The notes under the pieces are model-generated. The model was not told where the DNA came from, made no database searches, and saw only the letters and a program-made list of their open reading frames with translations. DNA of 64,000 nt from Pseudoalteromonas luteoviolacea (GTDB lineage Bacteria > Pseudomonadota > Gammaproteobacteria > Enterobacterales > Alteromonadaceae): the NCBI RefSeq assembly GCF_000814765.1, contig NZ_JWIC01000005.1, positions 496,001 to 560,000 on the forward strand. Reading direction: 5' to 3'. The position numbers were made by a program, and so were the translations under genes. Each line of letters opens with the position of its first letter. The first letter of the stretch is position 1. This document shows positions 44,690-53,730 of this stretch, piece after piece.

Positions 44690-45160
44690 ATGCTGCAAAA
44701 TACACATAGCCTCGTTCTTTATGGTCTGATTATGTTCATTGCTGGTCTTGGGATCCCCGTTATGGCCGCTTTAAATGGCGGCTTAGGAAATAAATTACAA
44801 AACACGCCCCTTGCTGCAACGATTTTATTATTTGTTGGGCTTTGCATCGCCCTTATCTATTTATTCACCAGTAGCGGTGTGCCAAAAACACTGTTCGTGG
44901 CGGGCACACCTTGGTATTTTTACTTAGGTGGGTGCTTTGTGATGTTTTATATTTTGACCATAACTTGGGTTGCCCCAAAGTTTGGCATTGCCAACGCCAT
45001 TACCTTTGTATTACTCGGCCAGCTAGTTGCAATGACGATCATTGACCATTGTGGCTTTTTTGGTGTGAAACAGTTTGGGCTAGATTTAAAAAGGCTTACA
45101 GGATTAGTTTTAATGATAGCTGGCGTTTTACTGGTACTGAGCAAGCCACAACATAGTTAA
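44690..45160 (+). CDS. DMT-superfamily YdcZ-type (DUF606) membrane protein
   Basis: 156-aa protein with five hydrophobic helices. The first helix block GIPVMAALNGGLGNKLQNTPLAATI (about residues 21-45) and the last GLDLKRLTGLVLMIAGVLLVL are hallmarks of the half-size DMT family DUF606. These may form dimers and transport small metabolites; no substrate is known. It starts one base after the end of a small upstream ORF. An EAL-domain gene remnant follows. Confidence 0.85.
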   Translation: MLQNTHSLVLYGLIMFIAGLGIPVMAALNGGLGNKLQNTPLAATILLFVGLCIALIYLFTSSGVPKTLFVAGTPWYFYLGGCFVMFYILTITWVAPKFGIANAITFVLLGQLVAMTIIDHCGFFGVKQFGLDLKRLTGLVLMIAGVLLVLSKPQHS

Positions 45161-45213
45161 TAGTGTTGCTAATCGCCGAATAAACAAAGAAAAAATACGT
45201 ATTGCAGAAGTAA

Positions 45214-45354
45214 GCCGTACACCAGTATGGAGGACAGATCCTCGCCGTGGGCATAGCACACGAAAATCAACTCTCCATCGCAAAATTCATTGCCGTTGAT
45301 TTAGCCCAAGGCTATTTGTTCGATAAACCCAGCCCTGTAATAGCTCTCGATTAA
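45214..45354 (+). pseudogene. C-terminal remnant of an EAL-domain (c-di-GMP phosphodiesterase) gene
   Basis: The frame bounded by stops at 45211 and 45352 reads ILAVGIAHENQLSIAKF and then VDLAQGYLFDKPSPV. This equals the end of EAL domains (EGVE-xxxQL ... xxQGYLFxKP). The essential EGVE Glu-Gly-Val-Glu is changed to VGIAH, and nothing upstream of it survives. It is a decayed fragment, not expressed as a functional enzyme. Confidence 0.75.
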
Positions 45355-45523
45355 ACGGCATTTATAACGTCATTACGATTACACGTATTGATGCCCTTTA
45401 TCGCTTACAGTTCCATCTTCTTCTGTTTTTCCATGTCATAAATTCTTGATGTACCGAATATATGCTAGCGCCAGTCCCAATCAAACGATGCCTTTGCGCA
45501 CATAATTAAATATGGAGTATAAA

Positions 45524-47128
45524 ATGAAGAAGGTGAATTTGAGCCTAATAGCCTGCTCACTGATGATATTTCTTAGCGCTTGTAGCGGTGACGATGGTAA
45601 AGATGGGTTAGACGGCCTCGCTGGCAGTAATGGCGCTAATGGCACGGCAGGAACAGACGGTAAAGCAGGCCTTGTCAGCCTCGTAAATCAACAAAAACTA
45701 AGTATGGCAGATAGCCAATGCTTTTTTGGAGGCATCGCCTTACACTCAGGAGTTGATATAAACAGTAACAATCTTTTGGATGACTCAGAAGTAAACCAAA
45801 CCAATTATGTATGTACCCCAACACCAATTGATGCACAAGGGAGTAAACTTCCTCACTCAGTGATGAGAGCTGATTTACAAAACGGCAGTATTGCTGGGAG
45901 TCGCTTCGAGATACGAAACGGTGGCTATGGCTCAGATATGGTGGCTCACCCAAGTATCAAGCACCAATTTTACGCGCTGACCGACCGCGGCCCCAATGCA
46001 ACTTACACCGGTGATTATGGTAAAGGAAAAACATTTCCGACACCTGACTACACACCTAGGATTGGCCTATTTGAGCTGACAACCTCCGGAACTGTGGTCA
46101 AATTGAAAGATATTTTACTTAAGCGCCCTGATGGCACGCCAATCTCCGGACTACCTAACACTTCAGATTTAGGTGGCACTGGCGAAACACCTTATACAGT
46201 AGATGGAAACCCTATCCTAGTAGATCAAAATCAACCATATCATGAAACGCAAAACCCCATTAAATTAGATAATTATGGACTTGATGGTGAGGGCCTTGTG
46301 GCGCTATCTGATGGTAGTTTTTGGGTAAGCGATGAATACGGTCCGCACATTGTCCATTTTGACAATGAAGGTAAGGAAATAGAGCGCATCAATGCATTTG
46401 CTCATGACGAGCGTACAGTCATCACACTGCCTAATGAGTATGCAAAGCGCAGAGCAAATCGTGGGATGGAAGGACTCGCAATTACCCCTGATGAAACAAC
46501 CCTAGTCGGTATTATGCAATCAACCATGTACAACCCTGACAACGCGGTCAAAGCGCTCGATATTACTCGCATTGTTACAATTAACTTAAAAACCAAACAG
46601 ATTGGTCAATATCTTTACCGACAAGAAAAAGCGCAAAATTCAAACTCAGGGATTGTAGCGCTATCAAATACCGAGTTTTTAGTGATTGAGCGTGACGGTG
46701 CATTTTATGGACAAACGCCCGATGCGATGAAACGTATCTACAAAATCGACTTAACTGACGCCACCAATTTAGAGCAAATCACACCGAACAATGAGCTGAC
46801 ACAAGACGATAACTTGGGGTTACTCATTGCGGGGCAAACTTTGGAGCAAACAGTATTAACATCAGGTTGGGAGACACTGACGACACATGGGATAGCCCCC
46901 GTCAGTAAATCACTGGTGCTAGATCTCGTACAAGAGATACAATATCCTCATGATAAGCTTGAAGGCATGTGGCTCATCGATAATAGTCGCTTAGCTGTAC
47001 TTAATGATGATGACTTTGCGACGTGGTCAACAAACGGCGTACTTGAACAAAAATACTTAGATGCAGCAAAATCAATGATAGATAGCAATACACTCTACTT
47101 TTTTCAGAATCTAACACTAGATAAATAA
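45524..47128 (+). CDS. Phytase-like esterase-domain lipoprotein with collagen-like stretch
   Basis: 534 aa from MKKVNLSLIAC; GGAG precedes this ATG by seven bases, so an in-frame ATG four codons earlier is not used. The lipobox is LSAC. Directly after it come nine uninterrupted Gly-X-Y triplets from GDDGKDGLDG to GKAG (about residues 22-48), a collagen-like spacer. The C-terminal 400 residues form the phytase-like esterase domain (PF13449 type): LDGEGLVALSDGSFWVSDEYGP, then RGMEGLAITPD and KLEGMWLIDNSRLAVLNDDDF. Function is likely a surface phosphoesterase; the substrate is unknown. It is monocistronic with a terminator. Confidence 0.83.
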   Translation: MKKVNLSLIACSLMIFLSACSGDDGKDGLDGLAGSNGANGTAGTDGKAGLVSLVNQQKLSMADSQCFFGGIALHSGVDINSNNLLDDSEVNQTNYVCTPTPIDAQGSKLPHSVMRADLQNGSIAGSRFEIRNGGYGSDMVAHPSIKHQFYALTDRGPNATYTGDYGKGKTFPTPDYTPRIGLFELTTSGTVVKLKDILLKRPDGTPISGLPNTSDLGGTGETPYTVDGNPILVDQNQPYHETQNPIKLDNYGLDGEGLVALSDGSFWVSDEYGPHIVHFDNEGKEIERINAFAHDERTVITLPNEYAKRRANRGMEGLAITPDETTLVGIMQSTMYNPDNAVKALDITRIVTINLKTKQIGQYLYRQEKAQNSNSGIVALSNTEFLVIERDGAFYGQTPDAMKRIYKIDLTDATNLEQITPNNELTQDDNLGLLIAGQTLEQTVLTSGWETLTTHGIAPVSKSLVLDLVQEIQYPHDKLEGMWLIDNSRLAVLNDDDFATWSTNGVLEQKYLDAAKSMIDSNTLYFFQNLTLDK

Positions 47129-47136
47129 TATGATTC

Positions 47137-47160
47137 GCGGCTTCGGCCGCTTTCCTTATT
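47137..47160 (+). terminator. Terminator of the phytase-like gene
   Basis: GCGGC-TTCG-GCCGC stem-loop with a stable UUCG tetraloop, followed by TTTCCTTATT, starting nine bases after the stop codon. Confidence 0.8.
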
Positions 47161-47338
47161 ATATCGCACAATCATAAGTCACTTTAAATATGATTCGTAC
47201 CCATGCAATCAGGATTAATTTTACCTTGATAAAAATAAATATAATTAGCTTATAATAAATAATGAAAAATCACGGCTGACACACCGACTTTAAACATATA
47301 ATATCTATATAAAAATCATGGAAGTAGTATAGTAGTAT

Positions 47339-49423
47339 ATGTCAATTGCCATTCAAGATATCCCGCTCAAAGAACACACCAATGTAATTAATGATGCTTT
47401 AGGCCTGAGTCCATACGCAAAATCTCTTGGTAAATTTATACAGCACTGTGCTACACCAATGACCATCGCCATTCAAGGTGATTGGGGAACCGGTAAAACA
47501 AGCTTAATGCGCATGATTGAGCATGGTTTGATTGAATCAGACGTGCCAGTCGATCAGGTTTGGTTTAATACTTGGGTCTTTTCACAGTTCAATTGCAGTG
47601 ATGACCTGCCTATTTTGTTTTTAGAAACCTTTATTTCTTCACTCTCAGACCGTGATGAAGGTGAACAAAATACCCCAAGCAAAGCCGCAATGTTCTTATC
47701 AACAATTAAACCATTGGCTTTTGGCGCTGCAAAAGTGGCTGCGAACTACGCCACGGCGGGCATTTCTTCACAAATCCTTGCTGAATCTGAAAACCACGCA
47801 AACAACCAACAAGATAATCATGCACAAGAATCCGGGATATCGAGCACCTCAGCAATTGCGAATTTAAAAGAGCAAATCGCCATAGAAGTAAAAAAGAAAA
47901 TAGAAACGCATCAGCTTGACAGGATCATCGTCTATATCGATGACTTAGACCGTATTCCTCCAAAAAATGCCATCGAGCTATTAGAAACGATTAAGCTATT
48001 TACCGACATTGAGCATCTGGTATTTGTACTGGCACTCGATTTTGAAGTGGTTAAACGAGGAGTAGAACTAAAATATGGCACGGCCAATATCAGTTCATCG
48101 CAAAGTGGTAAAAGCTTTTTCGACAAGCTCATTCAACTGCCCTTTCAAATGCCTGTTGTTGAATATAAAACACATACTCGCGCATTTTTAACTGAGCTGC
48201 TTGGTAGCATTAATATGCAACCTCTGAGCGAAAAAAACATGCAGCACCTAGAAAAGTTGGTACTCAACTCAGTCGGCCTCAACCCAAGATCGATTAAGCG
48301 ATTGATCAATATTATTTCACTGTATGTCATTCTATATTCAGAAACATCGGCTGAAGATAACGAGGTAGAAACGCCCGAAGATACCTATATGATTATTTTT
48401 GCAATGTCATGCCTGCAAAGTGCCTTTTATCCGGTATATCAGTTTCTGCTTGTTAACTTGAGCAAAAGTATTTTCTTGTCTCTTCATCTGCACTACCACT
48501 ATTTTCCAGAAGAAGGTGAAGAGTTAGCATTCATCGACGAAAAGTTTCTTTCCATCATTCAAGATCCGAGTAATGAGCTGATTGGCCGAGAGCGAGATAT
48601 GATCCGCTTTTTCACTACCTTTCATGATATTCTTGATACGGATGAAGATGGAAATATCAGTGAAGAAGAATTCAATAAAATCACTGCCACATTTAAAAGG
48701 CTGTCTTTATATGACCCACCAAATATAGAGCTGTACAGTAAAAGCATTAACACTCCTGAATATGGGTGCACCAAAACCATTGAAGCGGCTCTTGAACGAC
48801 TATGTGAAAGGCTAAAATTTAAAGGCTTCGATTTAATAGTCATAAAGATAGAAGAAAGACCATGGGATCCTGAGCTAAATATCTATCGTGAATTTGATGT
48901 TGAGGCTAGGATAAAAGGCCTAGACATTAAATTTTCTTGGGTTCTCGCTTTTGTCTATCAATTTGATGAGGAAGACTGTATTGATGACCAAGCAGACACT
49001 CATGAAACAGACAGTGCTAATAAAACGAATAATACACACAAACCCAAGTCAGATATTGATGAAATAATTACAGATAATACATCAAGTGAGCAAATAACAG
49101 AGGAAGATGAGGAAGAAGTATTCGATCCTAAAAGCCTTGACTTAGAAGACTACAAGCTTGAAGTTGACCTCTTTTTTTACACTTTTGAGTTCATCAAAAA
49201 AGATTGGGAGGGCATAACGCAACAGCTCAATACCAAATATGGTAAAGACACGCCCTACGGCTTTGAGTTTGAGTTCGATCAGGACGAAAAAAATCAAGGA
49301 TTGTTTGGTATTTATAAAGAAATAAATAATTATAATATAATAAATGGAGGCAAGGAAAAAGAACTTGTCGACACATTATTCAAAACCGTTGCCATTTTAC
49401 TTTCCAGTGTGTCAAAAAAGTAA
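47339..49423 (+). CDS. KAP-family P-loop NTPase with EF-hand-like loop
   Basis: 694-aa protein of the KAP NTPase family. Walker A GDWGTGKTS (residues 47-55), the family hallmark VWFNTWVFSQF (about 76-86) and Walker B IIVYIDDLDRIPP (about 194-206) are clear. SVGLNPRSIKRLINI is the sensor region. KAP proteins often carry two membrane helices inserted in the domain; here the inserted segment FGAAKVAANYATAGIS is only mildly hydrophobic. At residues 433-444 lies DTDEDGNISEEE, a canonical EF-hand calcium loop, and the C-terminus is strongly acidic. KAP NTPases are enriched in defence and mobile regions, but function is not settled. No partner gene is adjacent. Confidence 0.82.
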   Translation: MSIAIQDIPLKEHTNVINDALGLSPYAKSLGKFIQHCATPMTIAIQGDWGTGKTSLMRMIEHGLIESDVPVDQVWFNTWVFSQFNCSDDLPILFLETFISSLSDRDEGEQNTPSKAAMFLSTIKPLAFGAAKVAANYATAGISSQILAESENHANNQQDNHAQESGISSTSAIANLKEQIAIEVKKKIETHQLDRIIVYIDDLDRIPPKNAIELLETIKLFTDIEHLVFVLALDFEVVKRGVELKYGTANISSSQSGKSFFDKLIQLPFQMPVVEYKTHTRAFLTELLGSINMQPLSEKNMQHLEKLVLNSVGLNPRSIKRLINIISLYVILYSETSAEDNEVETPEDTYMIIFAMSCLQSAFYPVYQFLLVNLSKSIFLSLHLHYHYFPEEGEELAFIDEKFLSIIQDPSNELIGRERDMIRFFTTFHDILDTDEDGNISEEEFNKITATFKRLSLYDPPNIELYSKSINTPEYGCTKTIEAALERLCERLKFKGFDLIVIKIEERPWDPELNIYREFDVEARIKGLDIKFSWVLAFVYQFDEEDCIDDQADTHETDSANKTNNTHKPKSDIDEIITDNTSSEQITEEDEEEVFDPKSLDLEDYKLEVDLFFYTFEFIKKDWEGITQQLNTKYGKDTPYGFEFEFDQDEKNQGLFGIYKEINNYNIINGGKEKELVDTLFKTVAILLSSVSKK

Positions 49424-49464
49424 TGCAATCCTAGATAATTCATACGGGTTAATAATGATAAAAT

Positions 49465-49485
49465 AAGGTCGACTTACTCGACCTT
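49465..49485. terminator. Hairpin after the KAP NTPase gene
   Basis: AAGGTCGA / TCGACCTT stem with a five-base loop, 42 bases after the stop. No T-run follows on the plus strand; the minus-strand side has TTATTTTATC. Likely an RNA 3' hairpin. Confidence 0.45.
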
Positions 49486-49627
49486 ACCGTGAAGGTTTTC
49501 GCTTCAGGAAATCAGTGAAAACGCGTAATATTCAGGGTTAATTTATCATACACTCATTATCCTTAATTGTTTCCTAAAAACGCAAAAATACAAACTACAT
49601 AAATAAGTAAAATGAAGGAACCGTTGC

Positions 49628-50917
49628 GTGTTTAAACTGTGCATATTTTTTATACTTTATCTATTCTCTCCACTGCTATTTGCTGCCGAAGTGTTTACAC
49701 ACATCGAAAAGCATCGAGATAACACATGGACAGTGACCTATCACGTTGATACGCCAATTAATAAGCTGGTATTCAATAGAACACCCGATAACTCAAGAGT
49801 GAAAAGGTGGCAGCCCGACAACTCACACTATGAAATCAGTTTTAACAAAGAGATTGGTCAAGAAAGTATCTCCAGAAAAGGTGGCCGCCCATTTACTGAG
49901 GTCAAAATAAAACTCACACCAACCTATACGCCATTACCAAAGGAATATGCCCCATTCTCGCCATTTTCAGATGAAGGCATGTTACTTCATTCAGGACGCT
50001 TTTTTGCTTGTGCATCAATGTGTGCTGACAATGCCAACGCATGGCCAATCGCGATTACAGCGCCTTTCAATCATATTATTGTTAATGGCAAAGTGCATAA
50101 AAATAACGTGCAGTGGATAGGTAAAGACAGTGGTCAAAAGATCTATGTTGGTCATGAAGCCCCCATTGAAGATACCCACTTTGTCAGTTTAATTGATGGA
50201 CGCTTACCTCCAACCTTAAAGAAGCACATTGAAAAAGATTTGCCTAAATTGATGGACTTCTTTGCAGATAAAATGGGCACATTAGATTATCGCCCTGCTT
50301 TATTTGCTTCATTTAGTGAAACCAATGACGGTCGATATGGCCATCAAGGTGGCACCTTATCCGATCAAATTTTCCTGCATTGGTATGGAGAAAAAGCCAT
50401 TGAAAAAGTGAATAGCAAGTCTATTTTTTGGTTTTTTGCCCATGAGGTAGCACACCTTTATCAAAAGCAAGGATCTGACATTGAAAACCCATCAGAAGCA
50501 TGGCTACATGAAGGCGCTGCTGAATTTTTAGCGGGGGTCGCGTCAGCAAACGTGGCAAACAATACTGGCTTGCTATCTGAAAAAATAGTGACTGCACAGC
50601 GTCACTGTCTTGAAGGGTTAAAACAAGAGCCCAACTACATCCGCGCTGTAAAATCTAACTCGCGATTACATTATAATTGCGGACTCGTACTTATAAACGA
50701 AATCAATATTGCCCTTATAAAAGAAGACAAGCAACTCGATATATTTAATACATGGCAGAGTTTTAATCGACAAATTAAATCAGGTAAACCCGCGTCTGTG
50801 GCAACATTTTTAAATGGCATACAATCACACTTACCAAGCGAGCTTATAAACTCTGTATCTCTGTTATCTCAAAGCTCTGAGTTTGATGCTTATGCATTTT
50901 TTCAAACACTCATGTGA
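49628..50917 (+). CDS. Secreted HEXXH metallopeptidase-like protein
   Basis: 429 aa from a GTG start with AAGGAA eight bases upstream; an ATG at 49612 is in another frame and stops after seven codons. The signal peptide ends LLFAA-EVF. The zinc motif is FFAHEVAHLYQ (about residues 271-281) with the third ligand Glu in SEAWLHEGAAEF 18 residues later, the gluzincin (M1-like) HEXXH-x18-E pattern. The N-terminal 200 residues are beta-rich, as in M61/M1-like N-domains. It is probably a periplasmic or surface peptidase, with peptide substrate unknown. It is followed by the 3' end of the integron cassette array, on the opposite strand. Confidence 0.78.
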   Translation: MFKLCIFFILYLFSPLLFAAEVFTHIEKHRDNTWTVTYHVDTPINKLVFNRTPDNSRVKRWQPDNSHYEISFNKEIGQESISRKGGRPFTEVKIKLTPTYTPLPKEYAPFSPFSDEGMLLHSGRFFACASMCADNANAWPIAITAPFNHIIVNGKVHKNNVQWIGKDSGQKIYVGHEAPIEDTHFVSLIDGRLPPTLKKHIEKDLPKLMDFFADKMGTLDYRPALFASFSETNDGRYGHQGGTLSDQIFLHWYGEKAIEKVNSKSIFWFFAHEVAHLYQKQGSDIENPSEAWLHEGAAEFLAGVASANVANNTGLLSEKIVTAQRHCLEGLKQEPNYIRAVKSNSRLHYNCGLVLINEINIALIKEDKQLDIFNTWQSFNRQIKSGKPASVATFLNGIQSHLPSELINSVSLLSQSSEFDAYAFFQTLM

Positions 50918-51084
50918 CGAGCAAAGATAAAATGCTTTAGTTTCTGAAACTTATTTGTAGTAGCTCATATCTAATCTAACAGTTGATTAGGTCTGCTATG
51001 AGCGAAAATCAAACTGTCGTTCTAGCTCGTTTTTGGACATAAACGTGTAGAGATGAGGGGCAGCTATGTGTCAGATAAACTCGC

Positions 51085-51182
51085 TCACAACGCCCAAATA
51101 ATGGGAAAATAACAGTTGGTTAAAATAAGCTACGCAGGAGCAAAAACCAACTGTTTTTGTCCTTTTAAACGATTTGTTAAGT
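51085..51182 (-). repeat. Integron attC site of the RT/nuclease cassette
   Basis: 98-base imperfect palindrome. Read on the minus strand it begins with R'' ACTTAAC (51176-51182) and ends with R' GTTGTGA (51085-51091). The inner stem is 11 perfect base pairs (51111-51121 with 51145-51155). R'' is exactly complementary to GTTAAGT found at the start of this cassette (53605-53611), as required because the R' box is completed by the cassette start upon circularisation. The stop codon of the nuclease-like gene lies inside R''. Confidence 0.88.
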
Positions 51183-51917
51183 TCCGAAGGTTTCAACAAA
51201 GTTATTATCAACAATGAACTTTTGTACTTCAGCGAATAACTCTTGGCTATTCAATGCACTAATATTTAAGCAGAAACTTTCTACGTCCTCTGTAAATGCT
51301 ATTCCCATTCTTGGATTGAATAACTCGATATAATTTATCTGAAAAGGTTTTTTTGAATAATGGTTCAATACAAGGTATATCAATAATTGTCTTATATCAG
51401 TTAGGCTAAATCGTCTCTCACCCGACTTTATTTCTACCAACGTATGATCTGAAATAATGTCACCGAATGATTCATTTATAAAACCACATCCGTCAAACTT
51501 AGGATCTATAACTACATTTGAATTATTAGCTACATAACGAATATACATGTGTCTAAAAAGCTGGCTAGCTTGCTCTTTCTCTTTAACCGAAAGAGGTAAC
51601 GAACACTCTGCTCCGTAACTAAATTTTGACAAATAGGCCATCCCATTTTCTAGCAAGTTTTCAAAGTTTTGGCTGTCAAAATATGAGCTATTGCTAAGCT
51701 GACCTATCGTTTGACTCTTATTGCATAACTCTCGAAACATATTAAAAGATAATACGTTTACTAGTGCTGTATTGTTTTTACGTTCTGCTGTATCAAAAGG
51801 TTCGTAAACTGGGTCAAGCAAGCCACCATTTATTAGTCTGACATAGTTTTTTGAGTTAGGCAGTATTTCATTCCAAAACGAAGTGAATTTTTTAGAAAAA
51901 GTAGACTCTGAAATCAT
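51177..51917 (-). CDS. RecB-like PD-(D/E)xK nuclease candidate coupled to the reverse transcriptase
   Basis: 246 aa from MISESTFSKKF. I prefer this ATG because it overlaps the reverse transcriptase stop by four bases (ATGA). I do not recognise the full-length family, but the C-terminal half holds FGDIISDHTLVEIKSG (Asp153, Glu162, Lys164) and then DIRQLLIYLVLN with Gln177 and Tyr181. The D-x8-ExK followed by QxxxY pattern is that of RecB-type PD-(D/E)xK nucleases such as Cas4 and AddB. The N-terminal 130 residues look helical. The gene ends within the attC R'' box. It probably works as effector or processing nuclease of the RT module. Confidence 0.7.
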   Translation of the reverse strand: MISESTFSKKFTSFWNEILPNSKNYVRLINGGLLDPVYEPFDTAERKNNTALVNVLSFNMFRELCNKSQTIGQLSNSSYFDSQNFENLLENGMAYLSKFSYGAECSLPLSVKEKEQASQLFRHMYIRYVANNSNVVIDPKFDGCGFINESFGDIISDHTLVEIKSGERRFSLTDIRQLLIYLVLNHYSKKPFQINYIELFNPRMGIAFTEDVESFCLNISALNSQELFAEVQKFIVDNNFVETFGT

Positions 51918-53566
51918 AAAGCCTCCTCTAGGTTTCGGCTGCTTTTGCGAAACGCTCCCCACTCTCTATAAATTTCATCAATAAAGTTAAACTTTGCTTT
52001 ATTGTGTGTTAACCAGTGCTTGCCTTCATCACCTAAAAGGTATGATGAAACAATGAAAAGCCTTCTTTGCCATGGTGTCATAGTTGGAAAGGTTCTTCTT
52101 AATTCTGATAACCAATAGTGAGTATTCCATTTCGCCATTGCTTGAGTAACAACCAAGGTTATTAAAATACTATCGGTATTTGAGCGATGTATCTCGGTTA
52201 GAACAGTTTGTCCCTCAACATTGTTTTCTTTGGTAAATAACTTAACTACGTATGCAAGGTTCAGTTCTGTTTTCAAAATAAACGAATCTGTATTAATTAG
52301 CTCAATTAGCTTATTTCTTATCAAACTTTTAGTTTGCTCTTCAAACCGCCCCCAATTTGTTGTGGCCACTTGGATTATAGTATTGAAGATGGGATATAGC
52401 TCATTGATACTACTGAATATAACGTTAAATGCATCCGACAAAACTCGATCGTCTACTGCTGCAAACGCTCTAATAAGTTGCTTGCTAAAAGGTTGATTAA
52501 TTTTAGATTTTTGCAACTCGTTACTTAGCATCCCTAGTAAATCAAAATCACTTAATGTTTCCTTTATTTCTTCATACTGTTCAGCAGCATTTTGTGAATA
52601 TGGGTCAAATCTAATTGGAAGGCTCATGAATTTTGCTTTCATAGGAGAACCTTCATCTTCATCAAGTCCAAATAATTTCGATTGGGTCAATGAAGTAAAT
52701 TCGTCCTTAGATAGAATATTCGTTTTATGCTTTTGTAACGTTAATCCTTCATTTTCCATTAGCTTACGACTAATCAATGTTAGTACGGAATGAGCATCTT
52801 CTTTGGTTTTGCAGAATATTATGAAGTCATCAACATATCTTTTAAACTTAACTCCGCTAATGAGCAATATGTGATCAAGAGAGTCGAGTGCCAATTCAGC
52901 GAGGATCCTAGCAGCAGGACCACCAACTGGGAGACCATAAGAATTAGTTCCAGAAAAAGTTTGGATAAGTTTTTTGATTTTTGAAGAAATGTCTTTTTGT
53001 GGATCAATTCGGTCTAAAGCATTCTCTAATCTATGATGGTAAATTCTAGTATAAAAATCTGCTATATCGCACGTGAGGATGTAGTTTATAGATTGATCAC
53101 TTTTAGCTAGTTCCAAGCTGTCATTTTGAAACTTGCGCCAATTTATATCCTTATTAAATAATGAACCTGTACTAAAATCAGGGGAATATCTGTATGAATA
53201 CACATAATCATCATTAACTCTTGAAGCTTCAATTTTCTCAGTAATTGAAAGCACTAAACCAAGAAAATATGAATTCCAATATGGATCTATTTGAGTCGCC
53301 CACCTGTACCCATTATAACCAACGGTTGAGCATGTACTTATGTTAACTGGTGGGCATTCATTTAACCTATCTTGAAAGTCGTTATGTGTATCTTCTAATG
53401 AAATTAACAATTTCTCAAAAATATCTGAGAACATTCTCGTTTCATATGGGAAAGGGAAAATATCTGTATCACCAAACTTTATTATATTTTTGGTAGATAA
53501 GGCGAATGCTGATTTCAATTCACCTTCTTTGTACGTAAAGGTTTCAGCAGTAACTTGTTGTGCCAT
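51914..53566 (-). CDS. Defence-type (UG/DRT-like) reverse transcriptase
   Basis: 550 aa from MAQQVTAETF; AAAGGA lies six bases before this ATG, and an ATG two codons earlier is less well placed. RT motifs in order: YILTCDIADFYTRIYHHRLENAL (palm motif A, Asp near residue 167), SYGLPVGGPAARILAEL (motif B) and KFKRYVDDFIIF (catalytic YVDD near residues 244-247). The last 250 residues are helical without thumb/X or HNH domains, as in Abi and unknown-group RTs. The retron motifs NAxxH and VTG and any msr-msd are not seen. Coupled nuclease and cassette setting support an anti-phage DRT system; the exact type is not assignable by eye. Confidence 0.82.
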   Translation of the reverse strand: MAQQVTAETFTYKEGELKSAFALSTKNIIKFGDTDIFPFPYETRMFSDIFEKLLISLEDTHNDFQDRLNECPPVNISTCSTVGYNGYRWATQIDPYWNSYFLGLVLSITEKIEASRVNDDYVYSYRYSPDFSTGSLFNKDINWRKFQNDSLELAKSDQSINYILTCDIADFYTRIYHHRLENALDRIDPQKDISSKIKKLIQTFSGTNSYGLPVGGPAARILAELALDSLDHILLISGVKFKRYVDDFIIFCKTKEDAHSVLTLISRKLMENEGLTLQKHKTNILSKDEFTSLTQSKLFGLDEDEGSPMKAKFMSLPIRFDPYSQNAAEQYEEIKETLSDFDLLGMLSNELQKSKINQPFSKQLIRAFAAVDDRVLSDAFNVIFSSINELYPIFNTIIQVATTNWGRFEEQTKSLIRNKLIELINTDSFILKTELNLAYVVKLFTKENNVEGQTVLTEIHRSNTDSILITLVVTQAMAKWNTHYWLSELRRTFPTMTPWQRRLFIVSSYLLGDEGKHWLTHNKAKFNFIDEIYREWGAFRKSSRNLEEAL

Positions 53567-53604
53567 AAACATCCTTTGTCGATATGTGGAATATTCCCGT
53601 AGGA

Positions 53605-53730
53605 ACTTAACGCCCTGTTAAGGTGTGAGCAACGCAACACCAAAGCCGCCGCATACCACCTTAAACACTAAACGCGACGCATAGCAGAAATGCCAAACGT
53701 TGCGAATCACTCTTAAACAGATTGTTATAT
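53605..53730 (-). repeat. Integron attC site of the DUF2971 cassette
   Basis: 126-base imperfect palindrome. On the minus strand it starts with R'' ATATAAC (53724-53730), continues TCTGTTTAAGAGTGATTCGCAACG, and ends ACACCTTAACAGGGCGTTAAGT with R' at 53605-53611. The two ends pair (for example CGTTGC 53698-53703 with GCAACG 53629-53634). The layout matches superintegron-type attC sites of Vibrio and Pseudoalteromonas. R'' matches GTTATAT at the cassette start (54485-54491), and the DUF2971 stop codon is inside R''. Confidence 0.9.

Noticed and set aside
51914..53566. Retron or group II intron reverse transcriptase
   Set aside because: No msr-msd-like structured DNA, no NAxxH or VTG motifs, no maturase or HNH domain, and no intron RNA domain V recognisable nearby.
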